Shown here piece by piece: positions 31,584-41,766 of a stretch of 64,000 nt of DNA. The stretch spans positions 2,728,001 to 2,792,000 of the forward strand of contig CM049987.1 in the NCBI GenBank assembly GCA_016630955.3. Reading direction: 5' to 3'. Source of the stretch: Didymella arachidicola. Its lineage: Eukaryota > Ascomycota > Dothideomycetes > Pleosporales > Didymellaceae. The notes under the pieces are model-generated. The model had not been told where the DNA came from. It did no database searches and worked only from the letters and a program-made list of their open reading frames with translations. Within the stretch, counting starts at the first letter, position 1, and the number at the start of each line of letters is the position of its first letter. Made by a program: the position numbers and the translations under genes.

Positions 31584-33167
31584 TCACTTACCTAGGAGCA
31601 CCGCCAACCCCTTCAGCCCAATGAGTCCCAAAAACCAGCCTCCCCACCCAACTACGCGTCCTTGACGATCGAAGTTCGGCTTGATCTCGTTCATACCAGA
31701 GAATTTCTTGAGCTTCGCGGGTGTGTATGGCGGGTACCTGACGTCCATCAAACTCTCAATCCATGCCGGTGTGGTTGTGACACTGCGGCGATGGGTGAAG
31801 GTATCGAAGGAGGCTTTGCCACGGTAGGCGCCCTGACCGGAGGTACCGACACCACCAAATGCGAGTGTTGGGATGGCGGCGTGGTAGAAGCCGTCGTTGA
31901 GGGAGGCGCCACCGGAGCGTGTCTGATCGAGGACTGGGCCTGTTAGCGGGAAAGAAAAACGATTGAATATCTTCGTCGACTCACTCTTATGCATCTCTGC
32001 TTTTGTACCGAAGGCGTATGTGCCGAGAGGTGTGTCGTGCACCTCGTTCGCAAGCTTGATGGCCTCGTCAAGATCGGTTACGGGCAAAATGGGAAGGAGA
32101 GGACCGAAGCTCTCGTCGCGCAGGAGTGCGTCATCGACACTATCAACCTGGACGACGGTAGGCTCAATGAAGAGGTCGTCTTCGTCCATGGTGCCACCGA
32201 CAACAATCTTGCCGTTGCTAGCGTCCAGCATCTTCTTGAGGCGCTGGAATTGCTTCTGGTTCACGACACGACCGTAGTCTGGCGAGTTGCGTGCACCGTT
32301 GGGGTAGAACTCCTTGAGGGTGTCCTTCATCGCCTGAATGAATGCGGGGACAAGCTCTCGGTCGATGAATGTGCAGTTTTGGCTGACGCAAACCTGGCCA
32401 GCGTTCATGGTCTTTGCCCATAACAGACGCTTTGCGGCCAGCTTGGGGTCTGCGTGCTTAGTGATGATGGCAGGGTTCCTGCCACCAAGTTCGAGAGTGA
32501 GGGGGGTGAGCGTCTCAGCTGCCTTCTTCGCAATAATCTTAGCAACAACCTCTGACCCGGTGTAGAAGATCTTGTCCCACTTCTCCTCGAGCAGCGCCGT
32601 GGTCTCTGGAATAGCGCCCTGGATGCAAGTGTAGCAATCAGGGTCCAGCGACTCAGTCAAGATCTTCTGCATGACCATCGCAGCGTAGGGTGCCGACTCA
32701 GAAGGTTTGATCACTGCCGTACAGCCAGCTGCGATGGCGCCAATCAGAGGTCCGATGGTGAGTTGGATGGGGAAGTTGTATGCGCCGATGATCAGAACAG
32801 TGCCGAGAGGATCCTTGCGAATCCTAGGACCCATGAATTTGTTGGTAAAGGCTATGTCTCCGGGCTTTTCGTCTTTTGCGAAGCGGTCGACATTGTTTGC
32901 CATCCAGACGCAGTCGTTCATGACCCACGAGATCTCAGTCAGGTAGGTCTCAAACTGCGACTTGCCAAGATCCTTCTTGCATGCCTCCTCGATGAGGTCC
33001 GCATTGTCCTTGAACGCCCAGTACAGCTTGCGGAGCTGCTGCTTACGGTACTCGATATTGCGAGTCTTGTGCGAGAGGAAGGCCTTCCGGACGCTTGCGC
33101 ATGTCGGCGCAATGCTGTCTATGCGCGTGTGCTCGAAGGGTGCGATCTTTGACGCCATCGTGCTCAA
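31584..33167 (-). CDS. Aldehyde dehydrogenase, fatty aldehyde dehydrogenase-like, membrane-anchored
   Basis: An NAD(P)-dependent class 3-type aldehyde dehydrogenase resembling yeast Hfd1 and animal ALDH3A2, which oxidise long-chain aldehydes. Exon 1 is 33167-31985, with an intron at 31984-31940 and exon 2 at 31939-31584, giving 512 aa. The 45-nt intron (GTGAGT...CTAACAG) contains no stop and is a multiple of three, so retention would insert 15 residues before the conserved TRSGGASLNDGF. Catalytic residues are intact: Asn131 (YNFP), Glu226 (LELGGRNP) and Cys260 (NAGQVCVSQNC). The C-terminal hydrophobic stretch WGGWFLGLIGLKGLAVLL predicts a membrane tail anchor. The final codons GGT AAG TGA coincide with a perfect donor. 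Splicing 31591-31552 would replace the ending with EEEDLDDDTRFEDRS. The gene is divergent from the SDR gene. Confidence 0.93.
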   Translation of the reverse strand: MSTMASKIAPFEHTRIDSIAPTCASVRKAFLSHKTRNIEYRKQQLRKLYWAFKDNADLIEEACKKDLGKSQFETYLTEISWVMNDCVWMANNVDRFAKDEKPGDIAFTNKFMGPRIRKDPLGTVLIIGAYNFPIQLTIGPLIGAIAAGCTAVIKPSESAPYAAMVMQKILTESLDPDCYTCIQGAIPETTALLEEKWDKIFYTGSEVVAKIIAKKAAETLTPLTLELGGRNPAIITKHADPKLAAKRLLWAKTMNAGQVCVSQNCTFIDRELVPAFIQAMKDTLKEFYPNGARNSPDYGRVVNQKQFQRLKKMLDASNGKIVVGGTMDEDDLFIEPTVVQVDSVDDALLRDESFGPLLPILPVTDLDEAIKLANEVHDTPLGTYAFGTKAEMHKSESTKIFNRFSFPLTGPVLDQTRSGGASLNDGFYHAAIPTLAFGGVGTSGQGAYRGKASFDTFTHRRSVTTTPAWIESLMDVRYPPYTPAKLKKFSGMNEIKPNFDRQGRVVGWGGWFLGLIGLKGLAVLLGK

Positions 33168-34175
33168 TTGACAGTGCTACAATGGAGTGACGGAGTTGAG
33201 GGATGACGGGATGCGTGAGGGGTCCAGAACATCTTATGAGTATTACATGTCCCTGACCCGCTGGATAGGGAGCAGCTCCGAGCTCCACTCCGCTTTCCCA
33301 CTTGCCTCGGCTGGGTCAACTAGCGTGAACGGCTGCGGACGAACATGTGGACGCGGCAACCCCATTTCCTTCTTTGCATGTCCATATGGAGCTCCAAACC
33401 GCCCGAGATCCGAGCCTGTGGTAGTAACGCCGGTAGGGCAGAGTGATTATGTTTGTTACAAGCTCCATAAGGGCATGTCTCCATTGTCGCAAACACGCAC
33501 AGTCTGTCACCGCGGAAGCCATGTTTCAAGCCAGCCTGTCACCCAAAACCACTACGCTGGCGTCGTTCATGAATCACGTAGATCGAGCCATACCGGCAAA
33601 CTAACCTTCTCTGTCATTTAGCTTCCTATGATATACTCGACTTCCTCGACGGCCCACATACTTCATGAAGACCCGGCATAGGTAGGCAGTCTGCCATCCT
33701 GTCAAACCGGGTGAGAGAAGCAGTTAGATTGTCGTCCACGTCCTCGATTGGAACCCCATCGAGACAAAGTACCCAAGGACGTTCCGCTCGAGGCTGGTCG
33801 ATTTTGTACTCCTTAGTCCATGTCTGATGGATGAACGCAACCGCCCACGATCTTCCTTCAGATCTATCGTTATGGTACAAAGCTTTTTGCGTCGTTACAG
33901 TCGCGAGGCGCACAGCATTCAACCTCCACACGGGAGCTGAACTACGAGAGAATTGTGAACAGCATGGCGAACACTCCAGCTGATGTTGGGATACTGGCGA
34001 TACAGCCTCTCTACGGGAGCCTCATGAAGGTTGGACATCGCGCTAACTCAAAACGCTGTGCCTCGGCTCAATTGACCCCAGCTATGACGCCCGCAATCGC
34101 CCTGGACCGAAACAATGTCTATATCCTGCTCCTTTTGCAACCAATTGCCTCCATACATACATGCAATTTAGTAAC
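33168..34175. promoter_or_regulatory. Divergent promoter region of ALDH and SDR genes
   Basis: A 1-kb gap between two divergent oxidoreductase genes. No gene is supported inside. Specific transcription-factor sites cannot be assigned. Confidence 0.35.
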
Positions 34176-35066
34176 ATGGATAATTCGAGTCTTTTTGACG
34201 TTAAAGTAAGCTTTATACCCTCACGTAACGTCACACATTGAATTTGACACCTCGTAGGGCAAGGTCGTGCTCGTTACAGGCGGAGCCAAAGGCATTGGCC
34301 GCATGATCAGCGAGGGCTTCGTGCAGAACGGCGCGAACGTATACGTCTCCTCTCGCGACGCAAAAGCCTGCGAACAGGCCTGCAAAGAGCTCAATGCGCT
34401 CGGCAAGGGCAAGGCCGACTTCATTGCCGCTGATCTTTACAAGGAGGAGGACATCAAGAGGATCGCAGACGAATTGAAGAAGAGGGCAGGAAGTACGTTG
34501 AGTGCAGTATGCATACATAGAAAGAGTACTGACAGAGCACAGAGCTCGATGTCCTCGTCAACAACAGCGGCAGCAACTGGGGCGAATCCTACGACACCTA
34601 CCCATCCGCTGCTTGGGACCGCGTCTTGACACTCAACCTAAAGCGCGTCTTCCAGCTCACCCAAGCCGTCACACCCCTCCTCGAAGCCGCGCAGTCCTCC
34701 ACCTCGCCCTCGAGAGTCATCAATATCGGTTCGGTCGACGGCCTCCGCGTCCCTGCGCTCGAGACATTCGCATACTCTGCATCGAAAGCTGGTCTACACC
34801 ACATGAGCCGGGTGCTCGCCAGTCATCTTGGCAAGCGCGGCATCACAAGCAATACCATCGCGTGTGGTCCGTTTCAGAGCAAGATGATGAAAGCAACATT
34901 GGAGAAATTCAAGGATGTCATTGAGAGTGGCATTCCGCTCGGACGCATTGGAAGCCCAGAGGACGTGGCAGGCACATGCATTTGGCTGAGCTCAAGAGCT
35001 GGGTCATACGTCAATGGTGCGACGATCGCGTTGGATGGTGGCAGCGTTGTAGGCGCTAAGTTGTAG
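34176..35066 (+). CDS. Short-chain dehydrogenase/reductase (classical SDR)
   Basis: Exons 34176-34205, 34258-34492 and 34543-35066, with introns of 52 and 50 nt, give 262 aa. The 30-nt first exon supplies MDNSSLFDVK and completes the N-terminal beta strand before the Rossmann motif TGGAKGIG (residues 17-24). NNSG at 95-98 replaces the usual NNAG. The catalytic tetrad is complete: Asn120 (LNLK), Ser152 (INIGSVDG), Tyr166 and Lys170 (YSASK). The C-terminal GSYVNGATIALDGG is the typical SDR end. The sequence resembles the gluconate 5-dehydrogenase/3-ketoacyl reductase-like group, but substrate cannot be deduced. The divergent arrangement with an aldehyde dehydrogenase hints at related aldehyde/alcohol or lipid metabolism. 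Confidence 0.94.
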
Positions 35067-36198
35067 AGATAAGCTGATAAAATAGTCACTAAGAACCTGG
35101 TCTGGTGTCTTCTGCGGATCTGAGTTGAGGATCGTGAAGCTTTGCAGCTCGCACACAACTAGTTGATCATGATCCCGTCGCGGAATAATGTTTTGTCTAA
35201 AACAACAACCTTACACCGCATTATCATGTCCCAAACGGTCCATTAAGTGTTTTTCCTATACCATCAGACAGGCCTGAGACATGGATGTCAAAAGTGCCAG
35301 AACTCGTTGCGGTCAACGATACATATTACTCGGATTTGTGAACAAGCGGACCCATTGAAACCACCCGCCCTACCTCTGAGCTTACGTGGATCCTTCTACG
35401 AATGATAAGGCTGTCAAAATGAGCTGCACTCCTACACTGAGTTACTCCTCGGCACCTGGTAGTCCATATGCCATCAGTACAAACTAGCCTGAATCCTTGA
35501 GGATGAGGCTTGAAACTACGTAGCGTATCCCGTGTAGAGAAGGATCGTTCCATAACGGCTGTGCATCGTTTAGCAGAAATGCCTGGCGGCAGACAAGGCA
35601 GAAGAAACTCGACGCTACAGCGCTCCCGTCTGCGTAACTGAATCTTGTATATCGATCAGACGGAGATACTTGGCCTTGATGCGAATGCCTGTGTAGAGTC
35701 CATGGCAGATACGCTGGCACTGTTTCACTGGGAGGCTAGAGTTGATGAGAATGATGTGCGTGGGCTGGCGCCTCCATGAGCGTTGCAATTCTCAGCCACA
35801 CCAGTCTCTCATTTTGAGTACCTAAGCAAACACTACGCTTAAATTTGCAATTCGATTAATGTCAAGAGGGCGGATGGGTGAGGCAGGTGTGGAGCAGGCT
35901 TATACCGCTTTTCATAGGACTGGCCCTCTTCCTCCAATGCCGGGGAGCGGTGAAGACCCTGATTTGAGACTCTAATACACATGTAAGACAATATTCCTTT
36001 GAACAAGTCCGAGGGTGCTGGAGGACAATGAACACGATTCTGTGGAGGGGTCAAATGACCGTCACAATGGTATACCTCAATCTCTACATTGCGACAATTT
36101 TCACGAGGCCATGCAGAGATTTACAATCGTCACAACATTGCATTTGATATTGGTAAAGTTAATCACTATGACGATCACTCTCTCAATACTGAAGTCGC
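35067..36198. other. Convergent intergenic region, no supported gene
   Basis: A 1.1-kb region between two 3' ends. Only short chance frames are present. No repeat or RNA gene is recognised. Confidence 0.5.
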
Positions 36199-37746
36199 TT
36201 ATCGTCTCTTTCTCAAAGGCCTTTGTGACTCCGCAGGCTGATCCGGATCCCAGCCAACAAGACAGTTGACAGTCTCAGCTCCAAGACCAGGGTCATTGAT
36301 CCGCGAACCAATTGGGCTACGGAACTGCCCAGTAAGCTTGACATACGTCTCCAATGCTTCGACAATCGTCTTTCCTAGACCCAGGGCCTTCTCAGCCCGC
36401 GCGTGCGCATAGAACGTAAGTAGATCGAGAGCCTCGTCACGCTTATCGTTGTCGACCAGTAACTTGGCGCTTGACTCGACCCAAGATAGGTCGCTGAAGG
36501 AAGCGTTTTCGAAACCATGCAACATGTTCTGCACGACAGGTAGAAAGACGTCGGGATTAGAGCAAGTGTAGTACAAAGCTTGCTTGTATACGCGTCCCGC
36601 AAACTGCGTAGCTTCTTGGTACTGGAAGTCTGGATCCAAGAATGTTGAGGCTGCGTCCGCAGTCAAATAGCGATGCTGACCATACTCTGGCGGCACAGTC
36701 TTTACGCCAAGCCACCAAGGGTTGAAAGGTGCCGTTACAGAGCCTGTAGGTGCAACCCAGATTTGGATGAGGTCTGGGTCCATGTCGGTGTGCAGAGAGA
36801 GAACCTGGCCGTATCCTGCTTCGTCATCGGCGATACGGTAGTCACGCACACGTTCAATGAGGTCCTTCTCAGAGACGGGAGCCATTGCTAGGGTGGCGTT
36901 CTCAAGAGCGGCTTGAGAAATGTATTTGTAACCACCATCTCGTGCCGTATAGTTGCCACTTGCCGTGCCGTACGCTTTCCAGATGTTGAAGGGCTCAGTG
37001 CCGTTAGGATTCCACCATCCTTGCTCGACAGCGAAGGAGACAATATTCAGTGATCCCATGTAGTCTGAGCTGTTGGCGAAGTCAACGGGGAAATTTTCGA
37101 TGTAGCCAGGATACAGAACTCGCACAACATCCTCCCCGAGACGTTCAGCAGCCCACAGCTTCTGGCCTCCTGACATCTCCCAGACGACCCAGCCTTCGTC
37201 TGCGTCGGCGATGAGATGGCTATTCCCACCGTAGTCTGCATAGCCGTACTCGGCGATCAGTTGGCCAATAATCTCGACGCCTTCGCGTGCAGTGCTGGCG
37301 CGTTCCATTACGACCCGCGCTAGATCAGAGTATTGCAGGCCTGTCTGAGGATTGGGCGTGATAGCAATGAGCTCATCTTTGTTTTGTGCCCACACATCTC
37401 TTACTGCAACACCCTTTTCATTTACACCACCATTGGTGAGCGGCGCAGGAAAGCCTTCGTAATCCGAGTATTCCATGGACAGGTAGCGGAAAGTGTGGGC
37501 AGCTTGAGAAATGTTCAGCCTTCGTCCGGGCATCGAAGCATCCTCTGTGACGCCAACCTCGACGGTCGCATTGGGAGGATAATCTTTGGCTGGGAAGAGT
37601 TCAAGCCAATGCGATGATACCTCTTCGCCTGTGCCACCGACCATGACGCTACCATCTTCTGTCAAGGCCTTACCAACATAGAACGGATAGCTGGCCGTGG
37701 TCACGTCCACAAGGAGGGCCAATGATGTCAGAGTGCGGGACAGCAT
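36199..37746 (-). CDS. Secreted C69-family dipeptidase homologue
   Basis: 515 aa, related to peptidase family C69 (U34) dipeptidases, which are N-terminal-nucleophile hydrolases. I chose the ATG at 37746 because it starts a signal peptide (MLSRTLTSLALLVDVTTAS). The frame itself is open to 37869. Family hallmarks are YVGKALTEDGSVMVGG near the mature N-terminus, EVSSHWLELFPA, GGVNEKGVAVRD, YGYADYGGNSHLIADADEGW and MDPDLIQIWVAPTGSVTAPF. C69 enzymes use the N-terminal Cys of the mature chain as nucleophile. Here the signal-peptide junction reads TTASYPFYVGK with no Cys, so Ser would take its place or activity is lost. It may be extracellular or vacuolar. The gene is divergent from a second peptidase gene. 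Confidence 0.85.
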   Translation of the reverse strand: MLSRTLTSLALLVDVTTASYPFYVGKALTEDGSVMVGGTGEEVSSHWLELFPAKDYPPNATVEVGVTEDASMPGRRLNISQAAHTFRYLSMEYSDYEGFPAPLTNGGVNEKGVAVRDVWAQNKDELIAITPNPQTGLQYSDLARVVMERASTAREGVEIIGQLIAEYGYADYGGNSHLIADADEGWVVWEMSGGQKLWAAERLGEDVVRVLYPGYIENFPVDFANSSDYMGSLNIVSFAVEQGWWNPNGTEPFNIWKAYGTASGNYTARDGGYKYISQAALENATLAMAPVSEKDLIERVRDYRIADDEAGYGQVLSLHTDMDPDLIQIWVAPTGSVTAPFNPWWLGVKTVPPEYGQHRYLTADAASTFLDPDFQYQEATQFAGRVYKQALYYTCSNPDVFLPVVQNMLHGFENASFSDLSWVESSAKLLVDNDKRDEALDLLTFYAHARAEKALGLGKTIVEALETYVKLTGQFRSPIGSRINDPGLGAETVNCLVGWDPDQPAESQRPLRKRR

Positions 37747-38598
37747 CTCGTTATAGCCTACGAGCGTGTTCGATGTCAAGAGGAGAAGAGTGAGAGGTCC
37801 GACATAGATCACTTTGCTTCTGTCTCTCCACGACTTATCTTCTGCCGAGAGTGGGGTTACGGCGGTCAATGAGTCGATTGTGCCATGCAGCTACTCTAAA
37901 TCTCCGATGCGGCGCGTTATGGGAGATACCTACCGTCGAGTGAGGCTGTCATTCTCTGACAACGATGAATGGAGCTTAGGACGGAGGTGTCGTGTTCGAA
38001 GGCATTGCTGCATGTCTCAGTTGCGGCTGGGCTCCAATCTACGCTTGCGCAGAATGTGTCTCAAGACTGGCTGGATGGACATGTCCGGCAGTGACTTGAC
38101 TGCATAACTCGTTCGGTGGCTGTTTTTCCAAAGAGGAGCTTTGCAAAAAGAGAGGGCGAGACCATGTATTTCGGAAAGTTTGAGCGCCTGCCAAAGCAAC
38201 CCCGCACATGGCAAGTGGGGCAGCTTAATCTTGGAAGTGAGTCCCAGCCTGACTCCTACAATCCACCACAGTGCATACATAAGATTGCAATCCATCGCTA
38301 ACAGTTACTGTGAGGCGTTCTCGACGTCTGACTCAGAGTCGATGCCATTGCACCTTCCGTTTATGGCTGCGCAAGTGCACAATGACCTGCTTTCTGACGC
38401 GTCGTAGTTGGTAACGGAGAGTGAGCTTCATGGCATCAACAATCGGACCACCAGAGCGTCAAGATGGAGAAGAACCACCGGTGTCCTGGAAGTAAGCACT
38501 AACGAGGTATAAAAGAAAAGCGTAAGAGAAAAGAAGGCTTGTATCTCAGACCACGAACTGATACTCATCTTCTTACACATTGTGCTCTTACCACCCTC
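37747..38598. promoter_or_regulatory. Divergent promoter region of two peptidase genes
   Basis: An 852-bp gap between the divergent starts of the C69-like and P1-family peptidase genes. No gene is supported and no specific sites are assigned. Confidence 0.35.
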
Positions 38599-39822
38599 AT
38601 GTCTTCACAGCCGGGCTCATCTTCGACTCGCCAGCGAGTGCGTGAACTGCTTCCCTCCGTCTATCTCGGCCGCTATGAGACTGGCTCGAAGAATAGCTTA
38701 ACGGACGTTGAAGGTGTGTTGGTGTCGACACAGTCCATACGCGAATCGCCAAAGTACCCGGATGCGCCGGCTGGTGCTATCAATACCGGAGTCACTACGA
38801 TTCTACCCCGTAAGGACTGGTTCAACGCAGGCTGCTTTGCAGGTATCTTCAGATTCAACGGGTCGGGAGAACTGACCGGCTCGCATTGGATTGAAGAGTC
38901 GGGTCTGCTGCATTCCCCGATTGTCATTACCGGCAGTTTTGGTGTAGGAAATGCGTACAATGGCATCTACGAGCATGGAGTACGGGAGCATGCTGATCAA
39001 GTGGGGAAGGTTGGGTGGTTCCTGCTACCAGTTGTTGCTGAAACGTTCGATGGCTACCTCCACGATGTGTCCAAGTTCGCCGTCGAATCCCAGCATGTGG
39101 TCAAAGGCATCGACGAAGCTAGCAGTGAGCCTGTACAGGAGGGAAATACTGGAGGTGGTACGGGAATGATCTGTCACTGGTTTAAGGGCGGAACTGGCTC
39201 CAGCAGTCGCCTGGTGCCAGCGGACCAGGGAAAGACTTACACCATCGGTGCTCTCGTGCAAGCCAACTATGGACAAATGAGGGACTTTAAGATCTCGGGC
39301 GCACCGATTGGTCGCTTGATCTTCGAGGAGCAGCAGCGCCTAGCTGAGGAGAATCCAACCGATCAGGAACTGCTGGCGCAATCAAAGCTGCTGTTCAAGA
39401 TCAAGGAAGAGAAGGACAAGCAGGACGGCAGCATCATTATTGTGCTTGCAACAGATGCACCCCTCCACCCAACGCAGCTTCGGCGCCTGGCAAAGCGTGC
39501 CACTGTTGGTCTCGCTCGTGTCGGTGGCTGGGCGTCGAATTCATCTGGAGACATCTTCCTGGCCTTTTCTACCGCAAACCAGATCACCGTTCAAGAACAC
39601 ACAGCAACGACCAAGAATGTGGATCCGTGGAAGCCAAAGGCGAAGAATGTGGATATGATTGATGATCAGACAATCAACGCGTTGTTCGAGGCCAGCGCAG
39701 ACGCCGTCGAGGAGGCGATATTGAACGCGGTATTCAAGGCCGAAAGCATGGTGGGCAACGGAAACAGAATTGATGCGCTGAATTTGGATAAGGTAAAGGA
39801 GCTGATGCAGAAGTACCTGTAA
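38599..39822 (+). CDS. P1-family (DmpA-like) aminopeptidase, self-processing
   Basis: 407 aa in one exon. The ATG at 38599 is preferred over the in-frame one at 38539 because the homologous sequence begins with RQRVRELLPSVYLGRYETG. It matches the DmpA/BapA family (L-aminopeptidase D-Ala-esterase, Ntn-fold). These precursors cut themselves before an internal Ser or Thr that becomes the nucleophile. Conserved blocks are NSLTDVEGVLVST, GAINTGVTTILPR, GNAYNGIYEHG, EGNTGGGTGMICHWFKGGTG and GALVQANYGQMRDFKISG. The expected cleavage is Gly200-Ser201 in KGGTGSSSR. No signal peptide is present, so the protein is probably cytosolic. The role is likely release of N-terminal or beta-amino residues from small peptides. 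Confidence 0.93.
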   Translation: MSSQPGSSSTRQRVRELLPSVYLGRYETGSKNSLTDVEGVLVSTQSIRESPKYPDAPAGAINTGVTTILPRKDWFNAGCFAGIFRFNGSGELTGSHWIEESGLLHSPIVITGSFGVGNAYNGIYEHGVREHADQVGKVGWFLLPVVAETFDGYLHDVSKFAVESQHVVKGIDEASSEPVQEGNTGGGTGMICHWFKGGTGSSSRLVPADQGKTYTIGALVQANYGQMRDFKISGAPIGRLIFEEQQRLAEENPTDQELLAQSKLLFKIKEEKDKQDGSIIIVLATDAPLHPTQLRRLAKRATVGLARVGGWASNSSGDIFLAFSTANQITVQEHTATTKNVDPWKPKAKNVDMIDDQTINALFEASADAVEEAILNAVFKAESMVGNGNRIDALNLDKVKELMQKYL

Positions 39823-41766
39823 ATTGTCATCTAGCCTTGCTCGTAGAGGAAATTCTTGCTCACGGCCCCACATGGAGGGTTCCAAGGTTGCCTGACCCTG
39901 TGTCTTGCTATGCTGAGTATGTAGTAAATGTCATACATTTACACCTGTTGTGCAATTACTGTCATTATGGCCCCACCACATCAGCTCGACCCTGGTCCAT
40001 CTGATGCCTCTGAGATTGTCCGCCAAAGACCAGGGTGGAGACCGGTACGGTGTCATGTGGTGAGTTCTTGCCTCGACTGCCGGGAGGGTTACGCTCCGAG
40101 GAGTGCGTGAACCACACTTGGACACCCGCGTGGAGAAGCGCCGATTTGCTAGGGAGTACTTCGCCGGAAGGATGATCGTCGATGTGCACTTGTCGAGACG
40201 ACACCACGACGGCGAAAACCCAACTGAGATGCTGCCGAATCTCGTGGACTGTTTGGAACCCCCGTCCGGCCCAGTGAGAACTTTAAAGCAGCTGAGTGGT
40301 TTGTGAAGCGGTGAGGAGTGTAAGATCTACATGCGGGTCTTGACAATAGACATTCCTCGGAGTACGCGGTGCAATCCATAATGCAGCTGTCGTATGTCTT
40401 GTGTCGGTGAGTAATACAAATAAATGGTCACAAACGTGAGCACTGTGTCTGAGCGCAAGCAGGGTCTCGGGAGAGCCGCCATGCCCGCGGACTTGACGTT
40501 CATGAAATGCAGTGCGACAATCTGGGAATCGGCTTTGTGTCGAGACGAGGGTGCGCGTGCATCTAGGCCTTTCAGCGAGTTGTGGCTGTGAAGAGGGCGA
40601 GAGTCTAGACTCGGGCGTCTGGGTGAGTAAGCGCATGCCATTCTTGAAATGCGACTATGTTCAGGGTCGAGTGTCACATTGGATTTGCAGCAGACCACTT
40701 GATGTGCACAGGGAAGATCGAGTCGCAGGATTATCGAACATTCAGCTTTACGGTACCCACTCGTAGGAGCGGTGGAGCACAGAAGAGGGTCTTTCGAGGG
40801 CAGGACGTGCATATGGGATTCAAAACCACGCCACAATATGGTGCCTAGCAGCTTGGGCTTAGCGCTTGGGAACGGGGTCATCGAGATTCGAAAAATGTTA
40901 AACGAATTGGATGCTCTGAACGCAGACAACCTAGTTCCAGACCATAATTCCATTGTTCATGATTTTCGCCACGCATTCGATGTGGCATGACTATAAACTC
41001 CTCGCGTGGCAGCACTGCGGCCGACCGTTTTGGTATCCTCTGTCTGCCGCACTGTGCTACCGGCAGCTGCGGCTGAGCACTTTTAGGGAGCAGCAGGATC
41101 CGCAGGCCGTTGCACAATGATCGCAAGCTGTAGGTGGGCTCTTGAAATGGTCATGAATCGATATAACCTCTGGTGTTTGAGCATACATGTAATTACCCCG
41201 GGACTAGCGGACAGCAAGGCCCGTCCAACGGGCGCGCACAAAACGTGAACCGTACCTGATTGCTCCTCGATCGACTGGGCCGAGACTGGTCTGTGTAGAC
41301 GCACCACACTTTCTCTGACAGCTGCCTGTGTCTACGAAAGTCTGGAATCAGCCACACCGGTGCACCTGCCCACAGCATTCCTGGTAGCGCAAGGCTGGCG
41401 AGTGCGAAACAATGAATCGCAGACGGTCAGCATGGCAAAGCCGAAAATGCGTGCGCAGCTGGTGTTGCAGCTTGCAGAATTTGAAGACTCCGCACCGGCA
41501 CTCGACTTCCGCTAGCGCGCACCTGGCTAGCGCGTGTCAGTGGTCTGATTCGCGATGTCGAATGCCGCCGGAAGTCACAGAGATCGAGAGAGCATGCACG
41601 GGCTGGATGGAGTCTCGACTACGCATCATGCATCCTCCCTCAGCTTCCGTCGTCCATTGGACCCTGGGCCGGAACATGCCAGGCTTGAAGAACAGTTCGC
41701 ATTCCTCAAATATGCAGATCTGCCCTCTGCATTTTCAAAAGACGACACCCACGTCATTCCGCGATA
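39823..41766. other. Long intergenic region, no supported gene
   Basis: A 1.9-kb gap. The largest frame (40953-40327 minus, 208 codons) has no domain and coding-like bias is not evident. No repeat, transposon or RNA gene is recognised. The last few hundred bases are probably the promoter of the HMG-box gene. Confidence 0.45.

Noticed and set aside
40327..40953. 208-codon minus-strand frame
   Set aside because: No recognisable domain, irregular composition and no splice-supported extension; likely chance.
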